NCBI GenBank assembly: GCA_938022935.1
Contig: CALIHL010000010.1
Span: 1-32,421, forward strand
Origin: an uncultured Saprospiraceae bacterium
Lineage (GTDB): Bacteria > Bacteroidota > Bacteroidia > Chitinophagales > Saprospiraceae
Length of the DNA stretch: 32,421 bases
Reading direction: 5' to 3'
Part shown: piece by piece, positions 24,464 through 32,421 of the stretch
How positions within the stretch are numbered: the stretch's first letter is position 1
How the letters are laid out: every line of letters starts with the position of its first letter
Translations under genes and position numbers: made by a program
Notes under the pieces: model-generated
Databases searched by the model: none
Told to the model about the DNA's origin: nothing
What the model saw: only the letters and a program-made list of their open reading frames with translations

Positions 24464-25360
24464 ATGAAGTATCAAAAGCCGCCATTAAGTATTAATAATC
24501 AAATAGTTAGACTCAAATCAAAGGGGTTGACAATTCATGAATTAGCAAAAGCCAAATCAACCTTAAGAACGGTTAATTACTATAGGTTAAGCTCCTATTT
24601 TATTCCGTTTTACAAGATAAGGACGAGTAAGTTTCGGAAGAACACCACATTTCAACAGATCTCAGAGCTGTACGATTTTGATAATCAACTTAGGTGGATT
24701 CTATTTGGAGCAATACAGAAAATTGAGATAGGGATTCGAGCACAACTTATAAATGAGTATTCAAACAGTTATGGCTCACATTGGTTTTCCCAAGTCAACT
24801 TGTTCAAAGACTTCAACGACTTTTCTTCATTTCAATCAAAAGCATATAAAATAATTGCTGATAATAGAAACAAAGAAAAGTTTATTAGTCACTACATGGC
24901 GAAGTATAATGATCCACCAATTCCTGCTAATTGGATGATTGTCGAGCTACTCACTTTTGGCCAAATGTCCAGACTTTATAAATCCTTAAGGGATGACAGG
25001 ACTAAAAAAGACATAGCAACTAAATTTGGAGTAACAGAAAAAGTCTTAGAATCTTGGTTACACAACCTTAATTATATTAGAAATATCACGGCTCATCACA
25101 TTAGATTGTGGAATCGAGATCTGAGAATAACACCAATGAACCCAAGGAGGATCAGATATCAATTTTTAAACTCAAGAGGTGCTTCTTCTCATCAAAAGCT
25201 ATACTTCACTCTTTCGGTAATAATATACCTTCTGAAAAGATTTGATCCTAATTGTAATATTGCAAGGCAAATACTGGATTTGTTTGGGAACACAACATCT
25301 ACAATTACAAACCAAATGGGATTTCCTCAGAATTACAAAATAGAACCGTTATGGAATTAA
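24464..25360 (+). CDS. Abi_2 family abortive-infection-type protein with HEPN motif
   Basis: From the ATG at 24464 the protein has 298 residues and begins MKYQKPPLSINNQIVRLKSKGL, the usual opening of Abi_2 (AbiD/AbiF-like) proteins. A TTG 48 nt upstream is in frame but would put the terminator hairpin inside the gene, so I reject it. Family segments include NYYRLSSYFIPFY, LYDFDNQLRWILFGAIQKIEIGIRAQL and NWMIVELLTFGQMSRLYKSL, then the HEPN-type RNase motif R-x4-H in IRNITAHHIRLWNRDL. Relatives act as phage-defence toxins, probably cutting RNA after infection. It is solitary, with no antitoxin or methylase neighbour, and appears richer in A+T than flanking genes, which suggests acquisition. Confidence 0.88.
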   Translation: MKYQKPPLSINNQIVRLKSKGLTIHELAKAKSTLRTVNYYRLSSYFIPFYKIRTSKFRKNTTFQQISELYDFDNQLRWILFGAIQKIEIGIRAQLINEYSNSYGSHWFSQVNLFKDFNDFSSFQSKAYKIIADNRNKEKFISHYMAKYNDPPIPANWMIVELLTFGQMSRLYKSLRDDRTKKDIATKFGVTEKVLESWLHNLNYIRNITAHHIRLWNRDLRITPMNPRRIRYQFLNSRGASSHQKLYFTLSVIIYLLKRFDPNCNIARQILDLFGNTTSTITNQMGFPQNYKIEPLWN

Positions 25361-25392
25361 ACTCATATTGCTAAGGCCATATATTGTAAGCA

Positions 25393-25435
25393 TCTCTCTT
25401 TGTGTTTCAGAGAGAATACCGATAAATACTCGGTA
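25393..25435. terminator. Two tandem hairpins in a convergent gap
   Basis: TCTCTCT (25393-25399) pairs with AGAGAGA (25409-25415), and TACCGA (25417-25422) pairs with TCGGTA (25430-25435). Both stems are perfect. They lie between the convergent Abi_2 and dapF stop codons, so a bidirectional end structure is likely, although neither has a T-run. Confidence 0.4.
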
Positions 25436-25451
25436 ATTCGACATGATGATC

Positions 25452-26240
25452 CTATAATCCTACAGAAAAAACTCCCTCATACACATAAGTAGCTGGCCCA
25501 ATCAACCAGATATTCTGATAATTACTACCGTTTTTCTCGAACGAAACTTTGAGCAGCCCACCTTTGGTCTTGATATTCACTTGATCTGAGATGCCTTTGA
25601 CATGCTCTGCTAATGATAGTGCAGAAGCGACAACGCCAGTTCCACAAGAGAAGGTTTCATCTTCTACACCGCGTTCATAAGTGCGGACTTGTAAGATATC
25701 ATCTTGCCATTCTACAAGGTTGACATTGATGCCATTAGCTTTATAAGTGTCATTGTATCTCACTGTTCGTCCTTGATCAACCATATCCAATGAGGCGATA
25801 TCATCAGCAAATCGTACATAATGTGGGGAGCCGGTATCTAAGACATATGCAGATGCATCTTTATTGATCACAGAGACATCATTCATCTTTAGAGCCACAG
25901 ATCCATCTTTTTCGACTCTTGCTTTATGGATACCATCGATCGCGTCAAATGTGCAAGAACCCTTGAAAATGCCCAGTTTAGCTGCCAGACTGACGATACA
26001 TCGACCGCCATTGCCACACATAGAGCTGGTCCTCCCGTCAGCATTGAAGTAGATCATCTCAAAGTCCGTCTCATTAGATGGTTCGATCAACATCAAGCCA
26101 TCCGCTCCGATGCCAAATCTTCGATCACACATCCGTTCTATCAGAGCTTGGTTGGACGCTTCGACATACTTTTTGATCCTTTGATCGATGATCACAAAGT
26201 CGTTACCAGTACCTTGATATTTAAAGAATGGGATCTTCAT
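25452..26240 (-). CDS. dapF: Diaminopimelate epimerase
   Basis: The enzyme interconverts LL- and meso-diaminopimelate for lysine and peptidoglycan synthesis, in the cytoplasm and without a cofactor. From the ATG at 26240 the protein has 262 residues and begins MKIPFFKYQGTGNDFVIID, the standard DapF opening; an in-frame start 30 nt upstream would add residues the family lacks. Both catalytic Cys motifs are present: SSMCGNGGRC in the first half and ETFSCGTGVVASAL in the second. DRRFGIGADGLM and GSPHYVRF are also conserved. It is convergent with the Abi_2 gene and divergent from the nucleotide-sugar operon. Confidence 0.96.
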   Translation of the reverse strand: MKIPFFKYQGTGNDFVIIDQRIKKYVEASNQALIERMCDRRFGIGADGLMLIEPSNETDFEMIYFNADGRTSSMCGNGGRCIVSLAAKLGIFKGSCTFDAIDGIHKARVEKDGSVALKMNDVSVINKDASAYVLDTGSPHYVRFADDIASLDMVDQGRTVRYNDTYKANGINVNLVEWQDDILQVRTYERGVEDETFSCGTGVVASALSLAEHVKGISDQVNIKTKGGLLKVSFEKNGSNYQNIWLIGPATYVYEGVFSVGL

Positions 26241-26355
26241 AAGTATTCTTGGTCCACAAAGTAAAGGCAATTATACCTCGCTTCAAATTAATCTCATAGG
26301 TATATCCTTGACGATAGAAGGAGATATTGACAAGAGTATTGCTTTCTTTTGTACC

Positions 26356-27630
26356 ATGATGGCAGCAGATCTGCAAGACTTGATGATAAAGCTAAAGGCT
26401 CGGACTACCTCGGTCGCTATCATAGGGCTGGGTTATGTCGGCTTACCACTTTATAGATGTGCCAGTCAGTATGTAGAGGTGATGGGTTATGATATCGATG
26501 AGAGTCGCATCAAAATGATCAAGATGACAGATCACGATGCTAAGGTCACTTCATCTGTTCCCGATATATCTAAGGCCTTTGTGTACATAGTTTGTGTCCC
26601 AACTGATATAACTAAAGACAAGCTACCAGATCTAACACATCTGAAGGAGAGCTCGCAGGCGATTAGCAAATGGTTGAATAAAGGAGATGTGGTCATCTAT
26701 GAGTCAACGGTCTATCCAGGGTGTACAGAAGAAGAGTGTTTGCCGATATTAGAAACAGGTTCGGGCTTAAAGCCAAATGTTGAGTTTACGATTGGGTATG
26801 CACCTGAGCGTATCGTGCCAGGTGTTGCGGATTTGCAATTGTCAAACATCTCACGAGTGGTATCTGCCGGTACAGAGTCAGGTAGACAATTCGTTCATGA
26901 TTTTTATAAATTGTTCATTAATGCGGATGTACACATAGCACCATCGATAAAAGTAGCGGAAGCAGCCAAGATCGTAGAAAACACACAAAGAGATTTGAAT
27001 ATCTCTTTGATGAATGAACTTGCCATCATATTTGATAAGTTAGACATCGATACCCAGGAAGTTTTAGAAGCTGCCGACACAAAATGGAACTTCCACAAAT
27101 ATCATCCGGGGCTCGTAGGTGGCCACTGTATCAGTGTGGATCCTTTTTACTTGTTGTATAAATCAAGAGCTGTAGGACATGAACCTAAAGTGATAGCCGC
27201 AGGTAGAGAGATCAACGATTACTTACCACTTTTCATAGCAGAAAAATTAGAATCAACACTGCTGAAAAATAACGTGGCGATCAAGGGTGCTCGGATTATA
27301 GTTTTTGGACTCACCTTTAAAGAGAACATCGATGATATGCGCAATTCTAAAGTTGTAGACTTGGTCAAGGCATTACAAGCAAAAGGTGCAAATGTGACTA
27401 TAAAAGATAGCCACGTTAACGAAGAAATAATACATAGCCTTGTTGGTCCATATGTTGCATCCGAAGATGGAGTCTATGATGCGGCTATTGTTGCTGTAAA
27501 GCATGATGATGTTGTAGCATTGGGTGCCGACTATTTTTATAATTTACTGACAGAAGATAAAGTGCTTTTTGATTTAAAAAGAGTAATAGATAGTAGCGAT
27601 AAAGAAAGATTTCAATATTGGGCTTTGTGA
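26356..27630 (+). CDS. UDP-N-acetylhexosamine 6-dehydrogenase (WbpA/WbpO/TviB type)
   Basis: This enzyme oxidises C6 of a UDP-N-acetylhexosamine to the uronic acid with two NAD+. The 424-residue protein (start chosen at ATG 26356; TTG 26308 and ATG 26359/26383 are alternatives) has Rossmann motif VAIIGLGYVGLPL, YESTVYPGCTEE, GYAPERIVPG, KIVENTQRDLNISLMNELA and the catalytic Cys in LVGGHCISVDPFYLL. The C-terminal domain reads ARIIVFGLTFKENIDDMRNSKVVDL. The TKWNF...PGLVGGHC form is closest to TviB/WbpO-type enzymes, but the downstream genes point to the WbpA step on UDP-GlcNAc. Its stop overlaps the next start by 1 nt (TGATG). Confidence 0.88.
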   Translation: MMAADLQDLMIKLKARTTSVAIIGLGYVGLPLYRCASQYVEVMGYDIDESRIKMIKMTDHDAKVTSSVPDISKAFVYIVCVPTDITKDKLPDLTHLKESSQAISKWLNKGDVVIYESTVYPGCTEEECLPILETGSGLKPNVEFTIGYAPERIVPGVADLQLSNISRVVSAGTESGRQFVHDFYKLFINADVHIAPSIKVAEAAKIVENTQRDLNISLMNELAIIFDKLDIDTQEVLEAADTKWNFHKYHPGLVGGHCISVDPFYLLYKSRAVGHEPKVIAAGREINDYLPLFIAEKLESTLLKNNVAIKGARIIVFGLTFKENIDDMRNSKVVDLVKALQAKGANVTIKDSHVNEEIIHSLVGPYVASEDGVYDAAIVAVKHDDVVALGADYFYNLLTEDKVLFDLKRVIDSSDKERFQYWAL

Positions 27631-28745
27631 TGAAAGATATCATGAACATACCGATGAATGATCTCAAAAGAGAATATGCTCTTTTGAAAGATGAGATAGA
27701 TGAAGCGATGGCTGAAGTATTAGCTTCAGGTCGATATATAGGTGGAGATGTAGTAGATAGATTTGAAAAAGGCTGGGCGGATTATCTTGGAGTTGAACAT
27801 GTGATATCATGTGCCAATGGGACCGATGCTTTGTTGATCGCTTTTATGGCTTTGGACTTACAACAAGGCGATGAGATCATCATGCCGGCATATGGTTATA
27901 TCGCAGCGGCGGAGTCAGCAGTGTTGATTGGGCTAGTGCCGGTTCTTGTTGATGTAGGAGCAGCTTATAACCTTGATGTTTCGCTGATAGAAGATGCGAT
28001 CAGCTCTAAAACAAAAGCGATCTTACCGATTCAGTTGTTTGGAAAGTGTGCTGATATGCAAGTGATTAACACGATTGCCAAGAGACATGGTTTATATGTT
28101 ATAGAAGATGCGGCACAGGCGAGTGGTGGCGCAGTAGTGATTGATAATCAGACTTATAAGGCAGGCACAGTAGGGACGATTGGCTGCTTTTCCCACTTTC
28201 CTACTAAGAACTTAGGTTGCTTTGGCGATGGAGGAAGTATATGTACCAATGACAAAGATCTTGCAGAGAAGATCCGACGCATCAAGAAGCATGGTCAGTC
28301 GGCCAAGTATATTCATAAGGATGTAGGGGTAAATTCGAGATTGGATGCGCTGCAAGCGGCTATCCTCAATGTAAAATTGAAACACTTAGATCAACATAAC
28401 AATCGTCGTAGAGAAGTTGCAAAGAGGTATTCTTCTTCATTGAAGCATCAAGAGATTAAGGCGATGGACTTTGATGCTGCGCATACATATCATCAGTATC
28501 CATGTGTGGTTACTTCAGATAGAAGAGATGCGATTAAGTCGCAATTATCCAGACAAGGCATAACAAGTACAACCTACTATCCAAAGGCGATATCAGAACA
28601 AGAGGCTATGTTGGGCAAGGTGATAGTACATAGTGATAAGCGATCTAAAGAACTTGCTCTTTCCAATCTGTGCTTGCCGATTAGTCCAACCATAACTGAT
28701 GAAGAAGTTGACCATATTTGTGATATTATAAATTATAAACTGTGA
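27630..28745 (+). CDS. DegT/DnrJ/EryC1 aminotransferase, WbpE-like
   Basis: This PLP-dependent sugar aminotransferase has 371 residues from the ATG at 27630. It shows the fold-type I motifs [44 protein letters not shown] (Asp160 for the PLP ring nitrogen), the PLP lysine in [15 protein letters not shown] (about Lys193) and [12 protein letters not shown]. In the Wbp pathway WbpE transfers an amino group from glutamate to C3 of the 3-keto uronic acid made by WbpB. The order here (dehydrogenase, aminotransferase, acetyltransferase, oxidoreductase) supplies exactly those steps. The gene is coupled on both sides by short overlaps. Confidence 0.9.
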   Translation: MKDIMNIPMNDLKREYALLKDEIDEAMAEVLASGRYIGGDVVDRFEKGWADYLGVEHVISCANGTDALLIAFMALDLQQGDEIIMPAYGYIAAAESAVLIGLVPVLVDVGAAYNLDVSLIEDAISSKTKAILPIQLFGKCADMQVINTIAKRHGLYVIEDAAQASGGAVVIDNQTYKAGTVGTIGCFSHFPTKNLGCFGDGGSICTNDKDLAEKIRRIKKHGQSAKYIHKDVGVNSRLDALQAAILNVKLKHLDQHNNRRREVAKRYSSSLKHQEIKAMDFDAAHTYHQYPCVVTSDRRDAIKSQLSRQGITSTTYYPKAISEQEAMLGKVIVHSDKRSKELALSNLCLPISPTITDEEVDHICDIINYKL

Positions 28746-29236
28746 AAGGCTGGAAACACGATACAGCAGTTGTCGATGATGGTGCCTCGGTAGGAGAGGA
28801 GACTAGGATTTGGCATTTTAGCCACGTCATGTCGACTGCTGTCATTGGGTGTGGTTGTGTAATCGGGCAGAATGTTTATATCGGTGAGAATGTCACTATT
28901 GGGAATGGGGCCAAGATCCAGAATAATGTTTCTATTTACGAAGGTGTAGAATTAGAATATGACGTTTTTATTGGGCCTTCTGTAGTATTTACAAATGTGA
29001 TCAATCCACGTGCTTTTATAGAAAGAAAAGATGAGTTCCAAAGGACTTTAGTTAAGAAGTGCGCATCTATCGGAGCGAATGCAACTATACTTTGTGGTGT
29101 AACGATTGGAGCATACGCTATGATCGGGGCGGGTAGTGTCGTAACGAAAGATGTACCTGACTTTGCAATCGTCAAAGGCAATCCAGCAAAAGTATATGGT
29201 CGAGTGGACAAAGAAGGAAATAAAATAGAGGAATGA
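28742..29236 (+). CDS. Left-handed beta-helix N-acetyltransferase, WbpD-like
   Basis: The 164-residue protein starts at a GTG whose bases overlap the preceding stop (GTGA, 4 nt). It consists of hexapeptide repeats ([32 protein letters not shown]) and has the WbpD hallmarks RIWHFSHV near the N-terminus, [22 protein letters not shown] in the middle and the ending [30 protein letters not shown]. WbpD acetylates the 3-amino group, giving a UDP-2,3-diacetamido-2,3-dideoxy uronic acid, with acetyl-CoA as donor; it acts as a trimer in the cytoplasm. Substrate is assigned from the neighbours and the motif set. Confidence 0.9.
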   Translation: MKGWKHDTAVVDDGASVGEETRIWHFSHVMSTAVIGCGCVIGQNVYIGENVTIGNGAKIQNNVSIYEGVELEYDVFIGPSVVFTNVINPRAFIERKDEFQRTLVKKCASIGANATILCGVTIGAYAMIGAGSVVTKDVPDFAIVKGNPAKVYGRVDKEGNKIEE

Positions 29237-30117
29237 GTAGCGTCAAGAGATTTGCAATCATGGGCGTTGCCGGCTATGTGGCGCCTAAGCACTTACAAGC
29301 GATCTATGATCTTGGGCATCTTGTTGTTGCTGCCATGGATATCAATGACAGTGTTGGGATACTTGATCGATACTTTCCAGATTGTAAGTTCTTTAACGAG
29401 TTCGAGCGATTTGAAAGATTCTTGACCAAAAAGGCAAAGGAAGAAAGAGGCATTGATTATCTGACTGTGTGTACGCCCAACTATCTTCATGATGCACATT
29501 GTAGATTTGGACTGAGATTAGGAGTAGATGTTATTTGCGAAAAGCCACTGGTCCTCAATCCATGGAACTTAGAAGCATTGGTAGATGCAGAAGTGTCAAG
29601 CGGTCATAAGATTGCCAATATCCTTCAGCTTCGCCATCATTCGGAAATACTGAAACTCAAGGAGCAGATTAGTACAAGTACCCATAGGCATCAAGTCTCG
29701 CTTAATTATATCACACCACGCGGCGGTTGGTATGATATTTCCTGGAAAGGGAGCTTGCCAAAGTCTGGAGGTATCACTACCAACATCGGTGTACACCTGT
29801 TTGATCTATTGCTGTGGTTGTTTGGCCCTGTCGTAGAGATAGTTGAGGTTTATTCAAGCCCGCGAACGACTAAAGGCATACTGAAGTTAGAAAGAGCAGA
29901 TGTAGACTGGCAACTTAGTATCGACTTCTCTAAACTCAAAGACGGACAAAAGTCGCTAAGAAGCATCATCTGTGATGGCATTAAGGTTGAGCTGGATTCG
30001 GGTTTTGATGATCTGCACAAGACTTGTTATCAGCACATCCTCTCAGGTAAGCTGATCCGACCGGAGGATATAAGACCATTGATACAACTGATGTATGATC
30101 TCAGAGGATCTAAGTAA
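29233..30117 (+). CDS. Gfo/Idh/MocA 3-dehydrogenase, WbpB-like
   Basis: The 294-residue protein overlaps the acetyltransferase by 4 nt (ATGA). It begins [20 protein letters not shown] and continues [27 protein letters not shown], segments diagnostic of WbpB rather than of general Gfo/Idh/MocA enzymes. The [12 protein letters not shown] motif and QLRHHSEI follow. WbpB oxidises C3 of UDP-GlcNAcA with a tightly bound NAD+ recycled by 2-oxoglutarate, preparing the 3-keto sugar for WbpE. At 294 residues it is somewhat short for the family. It is the last gene of the four-gene unit; no glycosyltransferase, epimerase or flippase follows. Confidence 0.9.
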   Translation: MSSVKRFAIMGVAGYVAPKHLQAIYDLGHLVVAAMDINDSVGILDRYFPDCKFFNEFERFERFLTKKAKEERGIDYLTVCTPNYLHDAHCRFGLRLGVDVICEKPLVLNPWNLEALVDAEVSSGHKIANILQLRHHSEILKLKEQISTSTHRHQVSLNYITPRGGWYDISWKGSLPKSGGITTNIGVHLFDLLLWLFGPVVEIVEVYSSPRTTKGILKLERADVDWQLSIDFSKLKDGQKSLRSIICDGIKVELDSGFDDLHKTCYQHILSGKLIRPEDIRPLIQLMYDLRGSK

Positions 30118-30241
30118 AACCCATGGTCTACTCTCCAGTATATGAAGTTATACGTTAAGGTATCGGTGATTATTAGGGATATTAGTACTTTTGAGTGCTT
30201 TCATTGGCATCTCGGGATACTAAAACAACTTTAAAAGACCT

Positions 30242-31138
30242 ATGAGCGTCGATTCTATAAACGTCCCATCAACCTTAGCAAAAAAAACACTCTCAGGCCC
30301 ACTGAGGCTTGTGACTATATGCAGTGACGACATAGAAGTGATCAAAAACTTCTATGAGAGACAGCTGTCCCTTGTCGTGGATGGTCCGATTGAGGTGCCT
30401 GATACGGATAAACTAAAGAACTACTACGGTATATCAGATGATATAGACTTTGCCATTTACAAGGTTGGAGTAGGGGATAAAGACAATGATGTCCGACTTC
30501 GGGTGATCAACATCAGCCAATCAACACCTTCTATCAAGGGCTCGCATAGTGCTCGTGAGGTGGGTCTGTTGATGATGGATCGACTCGCTGACAGTAAGAA
30601 TGGTCTATCCCAATCTCCAGATCAGTATTATTGGAGTGCATCTAACGAAAAGGAAAAGGGTAGTGATCAAGAAGAATCACTTGACTTTGTCGATACCCAG
30701 TCGCCTATGATCACCTTCGTTACAGATCAAGTAGATGAGGATGTTACTTTCTTTACCCATATCATGGGCATGCTTGTGATTGAAGATGCAACGACCAAAG
30801 TTTCTCCCAAAGAGCTTCCTGGTTTAGAGAAAGCAACTGAAGTACGATCTATCCATTTGCAAGCTATGACAGGAGATGGATGTACGATAAGGTTATTGTC
30901 CTTTGTGGATGGCCAATACTTAGAGCAAGAAGCAGCTCCTCGGTTGCCTAATCAAGGCGTGACGATGTGTTCATTTGAGACAACTGATATCGGTGAGATA
31001 TTAGCTCGAGCCCATGCAAAGCAGATCAAAGTATATCGGACGCCAAGAAAGCTAAGTGACCCACTCTTGGGAGAGATTATAACCATGAGCTTGTTAAGCC
31101 CTACAGGCTCAATTATAGAAGTGTACAGTCGCGCATAG
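30242..31138 (+). CDS. Two-domain VOC (glyoxalase/dioxygenase superfamily) protein
   Basis: The 298-residue protein has two VOC-type halves. The first is about residues 18-100 (LRLVTICSDDIEVIKNFYERQLSLVVDGP). The second is about 155-298 (MITFVTDQVDEDVTFFTHIMGMLVIED, then VTMCSFETTDIGEILARA and SPTGSIIEVYSRA). A charged linker separates them (EKEKGSDQEES). The ending GSIIEVY supplies a conserved Glu that is a metal ligand in many VOC enzymes, but the complete His/Glu set is not clear. The family includes glyoxalases, extradiol dioxygenases and resistance proteins; no substrate can be inferred. It has its own upstream gap of 124 nt, in which I see no clear signal. Confidence 0.75.
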   Translation: MSVDSINVPSTLAKKTLSGPLRLVTICSDDIEVIKNFYERQLSLVVDGPIEVPDTDKLKNYYGISDDIDFAIYKVGVGDKDNDVRLRVINISQSTPSIKGSHSAREVGLLMMDRLADSKNGLSQSPDQYYWSASNEKEKGSDQEESLDFVDTQSPMITFVTDQVDEDVTFFTHIMGMLVIEDATTKVSPKELPGLEKATEVRSIHLQAMTGDGCTIRLLSFVDGQYLEQEAAPRLPNQGVTMCSFETTDIGEILARAHAKQIKVYRTPRKLSDPLLGEIITMSLLSPTGSIIEVYSRA

Positions 31139-31193
31139 ACAGAGCTACCAAAACTTTCAAACAGTTCATCAAGATTCTTTATAGATTTATATC

Positions 31194-32324
31194 ATGAAGG
31201 TGTCTAAGTTATATGTGTTTGTCTTGCTTGGAGCCGGGTTATTAGTTTTTTCATTCTTTCGCTTTCCTGCTGGAGATGAGGATTCAACGTATGATGCAAG
31301 TCATGTCCCTTCAATGAAGGGTTTATGTTGGGTTGCTGGTGATTCAATAGCCAGTCATAACATAAGTCACATCACAGAGTTTGGTACAAACTGGATCTCT
31401 CAGACGCCTTTTGGGTGGATGGAAGGCATCGATCAAGCAAACGTCAGAGGCAATACTGAAAGAGCTTGGTGGGGTGAAGCAGATCGCGGTATCCGTCATA
31501 CCACTGCACTAGCCAAGAAGTCTGGAGTTAAGACCATGCTCAAGCCACATATCTGGCTGCGTACCGATGATGGAAAGTGGCGCCAAGACATTGAGATGAA
31601 TAATGAGAAAGACTGGGCATCTTGGTTTGAAAGTTATAAAGATTGGATGTTGCGTTATGCTAAGCTGGCTCAGGAGTGTAAGATCGAGTCCCTATGTATC
31701 GGTACAGAGTTGCACCAGACTATCAAACGCACAGAGCAGTGGCGAGAGATCATAAGGGAGATTAGAAAAGTGTACGATGGTGATCTTACTTATGCGGCTA
31801 ATTGGTACAAGGAGTATGATGATGTGAAGTTCTGGGATGACCTCGATTACATCGGTATTCAAGGCTACTTTCCACTTTCTAAAAAAGAATATCCCAGTAA
31901 GAAAGATCTTATAAAAGGATGGTCTAAGCACAAGTCAAGCTTAGCTAAACTTTCAAAAAAGTATAATAAGAAGATTGTTTTTACAGAAATAGGTTATAAG
32001 AATACAGCTGATGCGGCTCATGAACCATGGACGTGGCCGCAAAACTCTGATGAGTCAATGATTGTCTCTGATGAAACGCAAAAGATCTGTTATGAAGCGA
32101 TGTTTGAGTCACTGTGGCATGAGTCATGGATGGATGGCATATTTATATGGAAGTGGTTTCACACTACTTATAAGCACAATGAGGAATCAGAGTACTTCTT
32201 AGCCAGAGATAAGAGAAGAAAAGAATGGGCCCAAAAGCGTAATCGAAAGATGAGGCCACCTGTCTACTTTACCCCACAACGTAGTGAAGCGATGGAAGTC
32301 TTGGAAGCTTGGTATGGTGAGTAA
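31194..32324 (+). CDS. Exported GH113-like glycoside hydrolase
   Basis: The 376-residue protein has a short N-terminal hydrophobic segment (residues 6-22), a signal anchor or signal peptide. A TIM barrel of the GH113 type follows: MKGLCWVAGD, GVKTMLKPHIW, LCIGTELHQT with the likely acid/base Glu172, DYIGIQGYFPLS, and IVFTEIGYKN with the likely nucleophile Glu265, then WKWFH near the end. Characterised GH113 enzymes are endo-beta-1,4-mannanases or related hydrolases, so a mannan-like substrate is plausible but unproven. No SusC/SusD pair or other carbohydrate-active gene surrounds it, so it is not part of a visible utilisation locus. It is followed by a terminator. Confidence 0.85.
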   Translation: MKVSKLYVFVLLGAGLLVFSFFRFPAGDEDSTYDASHVPSMKGLCWVAGDSIASHNISHITEFGTNWISQTPFGWMEGIDQANVRGNTERAWWGEADRGIRHTTALAKKSGVKTMLKPHIWLRTDDGKWRQDIEMNNEKDWASWFESYKDWMLRYAKLAQECKIESLCIGTELHQTIKRTEQWREIIREIRKVYDGDLTYAANWYKEYDDVKFWDDLDYIGIQGYFPLSKKEYPSKKDLIKGWSKHKSSLAKLSKKYNKKIVFTEIGYKNTADAAHEPWTWPQNSDESMIVSDETQKICYEAMFESLWHESWMDGIFIWKWFHTTYKHNEESEYFLARDKRRKEWAQKRNRKMRPPVYFTPQRSEAMEVLEAWYGE

Positions 32325-32330
32325 TGATGT

Positions 32331-32365
32331 AAAAAAGGAGCACTTGATGTAAGCGCTCCTTTTAA
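32331..32365 (+). terminator. Intrinsic terminator after the GH113-like gene
   Basis: AAAGGAGC and GCTCCTTT form an 8-bp stem with an inner CTT/AAG pairing, A-rich on the left and TTTT on the right. It can work in both directions between this gene and the convergent one entering from the right edge. Confidence 0.8.
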
Positions 32366-32382
32366 TGTTAAATAACGAAAAT

Positions 32383-32421
32383 CTACTTTTCTTCTAATTT
32401 CAAAAGTCGCTCGGACATTTG
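32383..32421 (-). CDS. C-terminal end of a convergent gene (runs off right edge)
   Basis: The minus strand at the right edge reads QMSERLLKLEEK followed by a TAG at 32383-32385. Only 12 residues are visible; they are charged and helical, as in a coiled-coil tail. Its position facing a bidirectional terminator supports a real gene end, but the fragment is too short for any functional call. Confidence 0.4.
   Translation of the reverse strand, partial: QMSERLLKLEEK

Noticed and set aside
30205-30222. TTGGCAT resembling a -24 element before the VOC gene
   Set aside because: No -12 half at the right spacing and no activator sites upstream.

Overview
The window looks like a Bacteroidota chromosome segment with an A+T-leaning composition. 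The reasons are the family mix: paired MacB-like half-permeases with a HlyD adaptor and TolC, LytTR regulators with TPR-containing LytS-type kinases, a GAFTDA-type enhancer-binding protein, CotH-like lipoproteins and weak ribosome binding sites. A marine or soil Saprospiria/Cytophagia-type organism is my guess; nothing in the window fixes the genus. No rRNA, tRNA, CRISPR array, IS element or phage gene was seen.

Left part (1-9.3 kb, almost all minus strand). The left edge holds the first 31 codons of a HlyD-type adaptor, preceded by an elaborate regulatory region (95-430). A probable catabolic operon follows: a lipoprotein membrane-bound dehydrogenase with a C-terminal cytochrome c domain, an Nramp-like transporter without the usual metal ligands, a Gfo/Idh/MocA oxidoreductase and a xylose-isomerase-like TIM barrel. 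Upstream of it are a Tat-exported PhoX-like protein and a CotH-like lipoprotein.

Central part (9.4-18.5 kb, minus strand). One long operon encodes adaptor, TolC-type outer membrane protein, MacB/LolD-type ATPase, two FtsX/MacB half-permeases, an NtrC-type sigma-54 activator and a membrane histidine kinase. Its upstream region contains a sigma-54 -24/-12 element, a perfect match to the IHF consensus and two TCGGACA sites 21 bp apart. The same parts, at identical spacing, lie in front of the adaptor at the left window edge. Both regions also carry, on the far side of the upstream sites, a conserved RNA-like element (hairpin, GTGAAAAC, terminator). I read this as a sigma-54 efflux regulon with at least two members and a possible paired small RNA. 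This is the most interesting content of the window.

Next (18.5-24.3 kb): a LytTR response regulator overlapping its TPR-containing histidine kinase, a small lipoprotein, etfA/etfB (electron transfer flavoprotein) and a small TPR protein. 

Right part (24.4-32.4 kb): a solitary Abi_2/HEPN abortive-infection-type gene starting directly behind a terminator, dapF, a compact wbpA-E-D-B-like operon for a UDP-diacetamido-uronic acid, a two-domain VOC protein, an exported GH113-like glycosidase and the last codons of a convergent gene.
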